A stretch of DNA of 12,118 nt from an uncultured Bacteroidota bacterium (GTDB lineage Bacteria > Bacteroidota > Bacteroidia > Chitinophagales > Chitinophagaceae). Made by a program: the position numbers and the translations under genes. Under the pieces are notes generated by a model. It made no database searches. It saw only the letters and a list, made by a program, of their open reading frames with translations, and was not told the DNA's origin. This document shows positions 7,383 to 12,118 of this stretch, in pieces (within the stretch, counting starts at the first letter, position 1; every line of letters starts with the position of its first letter). The stretch is taken from NCBI GenBank assembly GCA_903944755.1, contig CAJATB010000051.1:1-12118 (forward strand). Reading direction: 5' to 3'.

Positions 7383-7877
7383 CTACCTCACGCTTTCGGC
7401 AAGAATTGTATTACTTAAATTTGCTAATTCAACTTCCATTTTGGAACCTAATACTTTTTCATTCAATAAAGTTTGAAATTTCTCCCAAGGATACCAACTT
7501 ACATGTTGTTCAAAAGTCCAATGAATTACATAGGCATTATCCTTCAAGTGAATCCATTCAAATTGCACTAAATATGGCGCCTGCCCCGTCGCAACCCAGT
7601 TGTAACGAACACTACTGTCATTTTTATCTAACAATTCAATTGTTTGAGAACCAACCGAGGCTTTATTGTTTACAACCACCACTTTGCTTTCTTTCCAATC
7701 ACTCATCCATGCACTCCAATTTTTTAAGTCAGCGGTATAAAATGAAATTTTATCGGGAGTGCAATTAAGTTCAATGGCTCTTGAGACAATTACTGTTGAA
7801 GGAAACAACGCCGATATAGCGGTGATTAATGCCCCTAAAAAAAATAAACTAATAAATACTAATTTAATCAATCTCAT
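7383..7877 (-). CDS. Membrane-anchored SRPBCC (START/Bet v 1-like) family protein
   Basis: A 164-residue protein with an N-terminal hydrophobic segment (about residues 4-24) that is a membrane anchor or uncleaved signal. It is followed by a single domain that I recognise from its pattern as SRPBCC or 'polyketide cyclase-like': a strand FPSTVIVSRAIELN (25-38), a helix and NWSAWMSDW (53-61), a series of amphipathic strands, then WYPWEKF (128-134) and a long C-terminal helix (about 134-160). This helix-grip fold binds hydrophobic ligands in a cavity; no catalytic residues can be named. The domain probably faces the periplasm. Its ATG directly abuts the stop of the ABC permease (TAAATG), so the two are translationally coupled in the sppA operon. 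This suggests, without proving it, that it works with the permease on a lipid-like substrate. The family call is moderately sure; ligand and role are unknown. Confidence 0.75.
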   Translation of the reverse strand: MRLIKLVFISLFFLGALITAISALFPSTVIVSRAIELNCTPDKISFYTADLKNWSAWMSDWKESKVVVVNNKASVGSQTIELLDKNDSSVRYNWVATGQAPYLVQFEWIHLKDNAYVIHWTFEQHVSWYPWEKFQTLLNEKVLGSKMEVELANLSNTILAESVR

Positions 7878-8981
7878 TTATTCCCATTTAAAAATTTTGA
7901 AAGCAATTGCATAAACGACCACAATCCAAATCAATAAAATCGAAACCTCGCCCCATGCATCCACTAAATTGGCTCCTTCAAAAGAAATATTACGCATTGC
8001 ATTATTAAAATGAGTCAATGGTAGTATTCTACAAAAAGGCTGCATCCATATTGGAAAATTATCAATTGAAAAAAAAGTGCCCGCTAGCAAAAACTGAGGC
8101 AGTGTAATTAAATTAGCAATGGGAGGAATACTACTTTCGTTTTTTGCAACCCCACTTACAATAAACCCAAATCCCATAAATAAAATAAGGGCAATAAAAC
8201 TAAGCCCCATAATACTTGCAAAGGTTGCCAAACCATGGACCAAAGTAAACTTAAACGCAAAGTACCCTATGCCCACAATAATTACAGCTGTGATTAATTG
8301 AAATATAACCCTGCTTAATGCTTCTCCAAGAATAATATATAACCTCCTAATGGGGGTCGCATAAAAACGTTTTAATACTAATTGCTGTCTTAAATTAAAA
8401 AACAAAAAAGCTACTCCAAATACACCTGCACTTAATAATGAAAATCCTAATTGTCCAGGCAATATGAAATCAATAGTTCGGTATACCCTTCCTGGGACTT
8501 GATTTACTTGATTATTGACTACAGCAATGGTTGCAGCATTGGGGAATCGCTCCTCATTTATTTTTGCAATAACCGCATTTAAAATTGATTTTATAAGCTG
8601 GATATTTTGCGGATTAGCCGCTTCTGAACTTGTTAAATTAATCCTATAAGGCGTGTTTGTATTGCCAGTAGGCACAATACTAATAAGTGCTGTTATTCTC
8701 CCTTTAGCTAGCTCCCCTTGTATAGTGGCACTATCTTTTACAACAAACCTAAATCCTGCAATTTTTTTGATACTTGTATATACAGGATTTAAGGTATCTG
8801 ACTTGGCATCCATGGCCACATTTACATTCACATTTCCCCCACTGCTTAAAAAGCCAAATACTAAAATAAATATAAGCGGAAAAGCAATACTAAAAACGAC
8901 GGCAGAAGGACTCCTGAAAATAGAACGTAAACTAGCTTTAGTGATGGCTAGCATTGCTTTAATTTGACTGTATGCTGGCAT
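7878..8981 (-). CDS. ABC-2 type transporter permease
   Basis: A 367-residue inner-membrane protein with the ABC-2 permease layout: a short cytoplasmic N-terminus, TM1 at about 27-46, and a large extracytoplasmic domain at about 47-170. Five further helices follow at about 174-196, 224-246, 254-278, 285-305 and 345-363. The basic loop RQQLVLKRFYATPIRR (198-213) before the third helix is typical of exporters in this class, where it contacts the ATPase. The PLTHFNNAMR motif (321-330) after the fifth helix is also characteristic. By family it would export or flip a lipid, polysaccharide or drug-like substrate as a dimer with an ATP-binding partner. No ATPase gene lies beside it, so the partner must be elsewhere or outside the window. 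The start is 3 nt after the sppA stop; Met10 is an alternative. Family assignment is firm, substrate unknown. Confidence 0.88.
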   Translation of the reverse strand: MPAYSQIKAMLAITKASLRSIFRSPSAVVFSIAFPLIFILVFGFLSSGGNVNVNVAMDAKSDTLNPVYTSIKKIAGFRFVVKDSATIQGELAKGRITALISIVPTGNTNTPYRINLTSSEAANPQNIQLIKSILNAVIAKINEERFPNAATIAVVNNQVNQVPGRVYRTIDFILPGQLGFSLLSAGVFGVAFLFFNLRQQLVLKRFYATPIRRLYIILGEALSRVIFQLITAVIIVGIGYFAFKFTLVHGLATFASIMGLSFIALILFMGFGFIVSGVAKNESSIPPIANLITLPQFLLAGTFFSIDNFPIWMQPFCRILPLTHFNNAMRNISFEGANLVDAWGEVSILLIWIVVVYAIAFKIFKWE

Positions 8982-8984
8982 TAT

Positions 8985-10742
8985 TTATTGAGGATTAACA
9001 ACGAATATAGGTAAACGCGCTTGAGGCTCCGCCATCATTTGCTGAAGAGACTTAATTTGTTTAAAAAGCTGCCATTGACTCATGCCAATTTCTTGTTGAA
9101 TTGCCTTGATTTTGACATTGTCTTGATAACCTTCAATTAATTCTTCAATAAACGATTTTGATTCAGGGTAGGTTTTAATGGAGTAACCCTTTAGTTTAGC
9201 CATTTTCGCAGCCGACTTCATTGCGTCATTAAGTGACCCAACTTTATCTACTAATCCAATTTTTGTGGCGTCAACTCCTGTCCAAACACGACCTTGTGCT
9301 ATTGAGTCAACGTACTCAATTGATTTTTTTCTTCCTTTAGCAACACGAGATTTAAAAGTAAAATAAATACTATCTACTGCACTTTGTATAAACTTTTGCT
9401 CTACTGTGTTTAAAGGCCTTGTCGCCGAAGGTGCATCTGCATAGGTTCCCGTCTTGACCCTATCAAATGTGATTCCTAATTTATTTTTCATAAACCCTTC
9501 CACATTGGGAACGACTGAAAAGACACCTATAGAACCTGTAATAGTATTAGCATCTGCAAAAATAGAATCTGCTCCGCAAGCAATATAATAACCACCCGAA
9601 GCAGCTACATTTCCCATACTCACTATGACTGGCTTTTCTTTTTTTAATAAATCAACTTCTCTCCAAATAATATCACTCGCTAGTGAACTACCCCCTGGGG
9701 AGTTTACCCTTAATACAACTGCATCAATTGACTTATCGTACCTGATATCCTGAAGTACTTTTCTAAACGCATCACTTCCAATGGATTCCTTATCCCCTTT
9801 GCCTGTAACAATATCCCCATCCGCATATACTACTGCTATTTTGCCGCCACTCTTGCCCCTAAGTGCAACCGATCCTGCATATTCATTCATAGGGACAAAG
9901 GAAATTTCATTTTCTTTTACCCCTTTAAGTTTCTTCGCAATTATTTTTTTTAATTGATCATCATAAACTAAACCATCAATTAAATTAAAAACTAAGGCGT
10001 CATTTGCAGTTTGCACTTTTCCCTCGTTTGCAATGGCTTTTAAAAATACGGGGTCAAGTTTTCTTTGCTCAGCAGTTCCTTCAATAAAACTATTGTAAAT
10101 GGAATTTAGCCATACACTAGTTTGTAATTTATTCGCCTCAGACATTTGAGTATACCTAAAAGGTTCTGTCGCACTTTTAAATTTACCTGCATAAAATATT
10201 TGAGGTTTAATTTCAAGCTTATCTAGCATGCCTTTCAAGAACATGGTTTCATAAGAAAACCCCGCCCACTCCAATCCACCCTGAGGATGGGTATAAATTT
10301 GATCGGCCGTATTGCCAATCCAATACCCTTTTTGAGAAATAGTTTCACCATAAGCGACAACAAACTTCTTGGCTGTTTTGAAGTCAATCAATGCTATTCT
10401 TATTTCTTCAGACGCAGCATAACCGTTAGGGTTTTGCTGACATTTGATATAAATCCCTTTAATAGTAGAATCCTTTTTTGCATGAGCGATTAACCCAATT
10501 AACTCAGTTAAACTTGGCGTTTTCCCTTTTTTCTTATTAATGAGTTCGGAAAAAGGATCGTCATTACTTTGTTCAGGAAACGTTTCAGCAATATCAAGTA
10601 CTAAAACAGAATTAGGACTAACTGTTTTAGTCTCTTCTTTTGAAAAACTGGCAGCAATTCCTACAATTAGGAAAAACCCGCCAACAGTAAATATGATTAA
10701 TGCCAATAAACTGGCTAAACAAGATTTGAAGAAATTTTTCAT
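8985..10742 (-). CDS. sppA: Signal peptide peptidase SppA, 67K type
   Basis: SppA is a membrane-bound serine protease of the ClpP/crotonase fold that degrades cleaved signal peptides at the periplasmic face of the inner membrane. The 585-residue protein has one N-terminal transmembrane anchor (about 8-31) and two tandem peptidase S49 domains, as in the long E. coli type. The N-terminal domain carries the general-base lysine in GKFKSATEPF (Lys189, equivalent to E. coli Lys209). The C-terminal domain carries RVNSPGGSSLAS (345-356) and the nucleophile in AASGGYY (Ser382, equivalent to E. coli Ser409), followed by TGSIGVFS (402-409). Both residues of the Ser-Lys dyad are present, so the enzyme should be active. 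It is the first gene of a tight operon with the ABC permease and the SRPBCC protein and is divergent from folK. I found no perfect promoter element upstream. Confidence 0.97.
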   Translation of the reverse strand: MKNFFKSCLASLLALIIFTVGGFFLIVGIAASFSKEETKTVSPNSVLVLDIAETFPEQSNDDPFSELINKKKGKTPSLTELIGLIAHAKKDSTIKGIYIKCQQNPNGYAASEEIRIALIDFKTAKKFVVAYGETISQKGYWIGNTADQIYTHPQGGLEWAGFSYETMFLKGMLDKLEIKPQIFYAGKFKSATEPFRYTQMSEANKLQTSVWLNSIYNSFIEGTAEQRKLDPVFLKAIANEGKVQTANDALVFNLIDGLVYDDQLKKIIAKKLKGVKENEISFVPMNEYAGSVALRGKSGGKIAVVYADGDIVTGKGDKESIGSDAFRKVLQDIRYDKSIDAVVLRVNSPGGSSLASDIIWREVDLLKKEKPVIVSMGNVAASGGYYIACGADSIFADANTITGSIGVFSVVPNVEGFMKNKLGITFDRVKTGTYADAPSATRPLNTVEQKFIQSAVDSIYFTFKSRVAKGRKKSIEYVDSIAQGRVWTGVDATKIGLVDKVGSLNDAMKSAAKMAKLKGYSIKTYPESKSFIEELIEGYQDNVKIKAIQQEIGMSQWQLFKQIKSLQQMMAEPQARLPIFVVNPQ

Positions 10743-10843
10743 GGTAAAATAAAATTGAATGTAGGGTTCCGAAAAATAGATTGGACTAAAATAGGGTAAC
10801 GCTGTAAAATTATGGATATTTGAGCTACTTTTAGAATCCTTCT
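10743..10843. promoter_or_regulatory. Divergent sppA/folK promoter region
   Basis: This 101-nt AT-rich spacer must hold promoters for both genes. On the plus strand GATATTTG (10815-10822) matches seven of eight positions of TAnnTTTG about 22 nt upstream of folK; the nearest TTG (10781-10783) is 31 nt further up, too far for a normal -33. On the minus strand only one-mismatch elements exist, for example TATTTTTC at 10779-10772. No operator-like repeat was seen. Confidence 0.4.
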
Positions 10844-11332
10844 ATGAACAAAGTATACCTATTGATAGGCGGCAATATAGGCGACCGATTGGCAAATTTG
10901 AAAACTGCAATCGATTGTATAGAACAAGCATGTGGTAGAATGCTAAAAGCTTCGACTATCTATGAAACTGAAGCCTGGGGATACAAAAATCAAGCTGCTT
11001 TTTTAAATCAAGCCCTTTTAATTGAAACCCAGTTGGATGCGTCGCAACTTATGCTAGCATTATTGGATATAGAAAAACAACTAGGTAGAATTCGTATAAA
11101 CCCACTAGGTCCAAGAACTATTGATATTGACATCATTTATTTTAATGAAGAAATAATTGAAACTGCAATAGTTTCCATTCCCCATCCTCGCCTAGCAGAA
11201 CGTAATTTTGTATTAATGCCTTTGGTGGAAATAGCGCCTAATTATATACACCCAGTATTTCACAAAAACAATACCTTATTGTTGAAAGAATGTGGAGATT
11301 CTTCGGCTGTGTATAAAAAAAACTCCATTTAA
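10844..11332 (+). CDS. folK: 2-amino-4-hydroxy-6-hydroxymethyldihydropteridine pyrophosphokinase
   Basis: FolK (HPPK) transfers pyrophosphate from ATP to 6-hydroxymethyl-dihydropterin, the step before dihydropteroate synthase in cytoplasmic folate synthesis. The 162 residues match the usual monofunctional enzyme (about 160). It shows the N-terminal strand and loop VYLLIGGNIGDR (4-15), TIYETEAWGYKNQAAFLNQA (38-57) for the pterin site, and the signature GPRTIDIDIIYF (89-100), in which Asp94 and Asp96 bind the two magnesium ions. It ends with IPHPRLAERNFVLMPLVEIAP (112-132). No FolB or FolP fusion is present. It is the first plus-strand gene after the divergent spacer. The deoxynucleoside kinase gene follows after 42 nt; the two may be partly co-transcribed, although a promoter element sits between them. 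Confidence 0.97.
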   Translation: MNKVYLLIGGNIGDRLANLKTAIDCIEQACGRMLKASTIYETEAWGYKNQAAFLNQALLIETQLDASQLMLALLDIEKQLGRIRINPLGPRTIDIDIIYFNEEIIETAIVSIPHPRLAERNFVLMPLVEIAPNYIHPVFHKNNTLLLKECGDSSAVYKKNSI

Positions 11333-11345
11333 GCAAGCCGCTTGG

Positions 11346-11353
11346 TATATTTG
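11346..11353 (+). promoter_or_regulatory. -7 promoter element for the deoxynucleoside kinase
   Basis: TATATTTG is a perfect TAnnTTTG match in the 42-nt folK-dNK gap and is identical to the -7 elements of the PNP and MFS promoters. The predicted leader is about 17 nt. The -33 region, which would lie in the folK stop region (ATTTAAG near 11327-11333), has no clean TTG, so strength is uncertain. Confidence 0.5.
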
Positions 11354-11374
11354 GCGAAGTAGAATATCGAAAAT

Positions 11375-12007
11375 ATGAATCATCGTTTTATTACCATTGA
11401 AGGGAATATTGGAGCTGGGAAAACAACACTCTCTCAATTATTATCACAACATTATAATGCAAGGTTGGTTTTAGAAGAATTTGCTGAAAATCCTTTTCTG
11501 ACAAAATTTTACGAGAACCCAAAACAGTATGCTTTCCCTTTAGAATTATTTTTTTTAGCGGAGCGTTTTAAGCAGCAGCAAGAATTAGTTAAAAATAAAG
11601 ACTTGTTTCAAGAAGTAACTGTTTCTGATTATTTATTTACAAAATGCTTATTATTTGCAAAAGTAAATTTACCTGAAGAAGAATTTAGGCTTTATCAAAA
11701 AATGTTTGACGTTTTTTACCAGCAGCTAAACCCTCCTGATATATTAATTTACTTGCACGCCCCTGTAAATAAATTACAGAACAATATTAAAAAAAGAAAT
11801 AGAAAATTCGAACAAGCTATCCCTGATGAATATTTATTCAAGCTGCAAGAAACCTACACAAGCTATATTAAGCAGCACAATATCAAAACCATATTTGTAG
11901 ATGCGAGCAATGCTGATTTTTTATACAACGAGGCCCATTTTAAAGTAATAACGGACGCCTTGGAAAAGGATTTAGACGAAGGCCAACATTATTTCAATTT
12001 GCCTTAA
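11375..12007 (+). CDS. Deoxynucleoside kinase (dNK family), Bacteroidota variant
   Basis: A 210-residue cytoplasmic enzyme of the dCK/dGK/dNK family, which phosphorylates deoxynucleosides to 5'-monophosphates in DNA precursor salvage. The P-loop is GNIGAGKTT (10-18). LEEFAENPFL (33-42) supplies the catalytic glutamate (Glu34 or Glu35). FFLAERF (59-65) contributes the arginine that contacts the substrate. PPDILIYLHAP (120-130) is the core strand, and KKRNRKFEQ (139-147) is the arginine-rich lid. At the place where most members have D/ERS, this protein reads VSDYLFTK (83-90), a form I believe is shared by one Bacteroidota subgroup. The preferred nucleoside cannot be predicted. The gene has its own promoter element and is followed after 9 nt by an MFS gene, suggesting co-transcription. 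Family is secure, specificity open. Confidence 0.9.
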   Translation: MNHRFITIEGNIGAGKTTLSQLLSQHYNARLVLEEFAENPFLTKFYENPKQYAFPLELFFLAERFKQQQELVKNKDLFQEVTVSDYLFTKCLLFAKVNLPEEEFRLYQKMFDVFYQQLNPPDILIYLHAPVNKLQNNIKKRNRKFEQAIPDEYLFKLQETYTSYIKQHNIKTIFVDASNADFLYNEAHFKVITDALEKDLDEGQHYFNLP

Positions 12008-12016
12008 CAGCTATAC

Positions 12017-12118
12017 ATGGACAAAAGCAACCAATTTGTAAAAAACGACCCATTTATTGCCTTACGCGTAACTGAATTTAGGAATTTAATGCTTGGTCGC
12101 TTTTTATTCATCATGGGC
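12017..12118 (+). CDS. MFS transporter, N-terminal fragment cut by window edge
   Basis: An ATG at 12017, 9 nt after the deoxynucleoside kinase stop, opens a frame that stays open to the right edge (34 codons). The residues NDPFIALRVTEFRNLMLGRF followed by LFIMG match the N-terminus of a Bacteroidota MFS group, in which a conserved 'PEFRN...GRF' cytoplasmic stretch leads into the first helix. Too little is visible to name substrate or subfamily. Close spacing implies an operon with the kinase. The call rests on pattern recognition of a short segment. Confidence 0.6.
   Translation, partial: MDKSNQFVKNDPFIALRVTEFRNLMLGRFLFIMG

Noticed and set aside
7362..7394. Bidirectional terminator between queG and the SRPBCC gene
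   Set aside because: Only weak alternative stems (AGGTA/TACCT or GTAC/GTAC) with no T tract are present in or around the 13-nt convergent gap; not enough to call.
1..12118. Mobile elements, CRISPR, prophage or defence island
   Set aside because: No transposase, integrase, direct-repeat array, tRNA-associated junction or composition shift was found; the gene content is housekeeping and envelope functions.

Overview
The window looks like core chromosome of a member of the Bacteroidota, most likely a Chitinophagaceae-like lineage. The lineage is inferred from the AT-rich composition, TAnnTTTG-type promoter elements without obvious Shine-Dalgarno sites, a Bacteroidota-type outer-membrane 'putative porin', a short-form QueG and a Bacteroidota-type deoxynucleoside kinase. 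I see no mobile elements, CRISPR arrays, rRNA or tRNA genes, and no sign of a defence or prophage island. Coding density is very high.

Positions 1-6233 are all on the minus strand. Read in transcription order they hold clpB (protein disaggregase), a hairpin terminator, a Tet/DHA1-like MFS exporter with its own promoter, a purine nucleoside phosphorylase with its own promoter, and 12 nt later an outer-membrane putative porin that runs off the left edge of the window. Positions 6234-6436 are a divergent control region with an inverted repeat. Positions 6437-7369 (plus strand) hold queG, epoxyqueuosine reductase, which appears to start at TTG.

Positions 7383-10742 (minus strand) form a very tight three-gene operon: sppA (signal peptide peptidase), an ABC-2 type permease, and a membrane-anchored SRPBCC-fold protein. 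The gaps are 3 and 0 nt. From 10844 to the right edge (plus strand) come folK (pterin pyrophosphokinase of folate synthesis), a deoxynucleoside kinase with its own -7 promoter element, and the first 34 codons of a second MFS transporter.

Functionally the window mixes housekeeping modules: proteostasis (ClpB), tRNA modification (QueG), folate synthesis (FolK), purine and deoxynucleoside salvage (PNP, dNK), and envelope functions (porin, SppA, ABC permease, MFS pumps). I do not see a clear new biological system. The items most worth a second look are the PNP-porin pairing, the aspartate at the PNP base-recognition position, the SppA-permease-SRPBCC operon that lacks an ATPase, the variant deoxynucleoside kinase motif, and the inverted repeat in front of queG.
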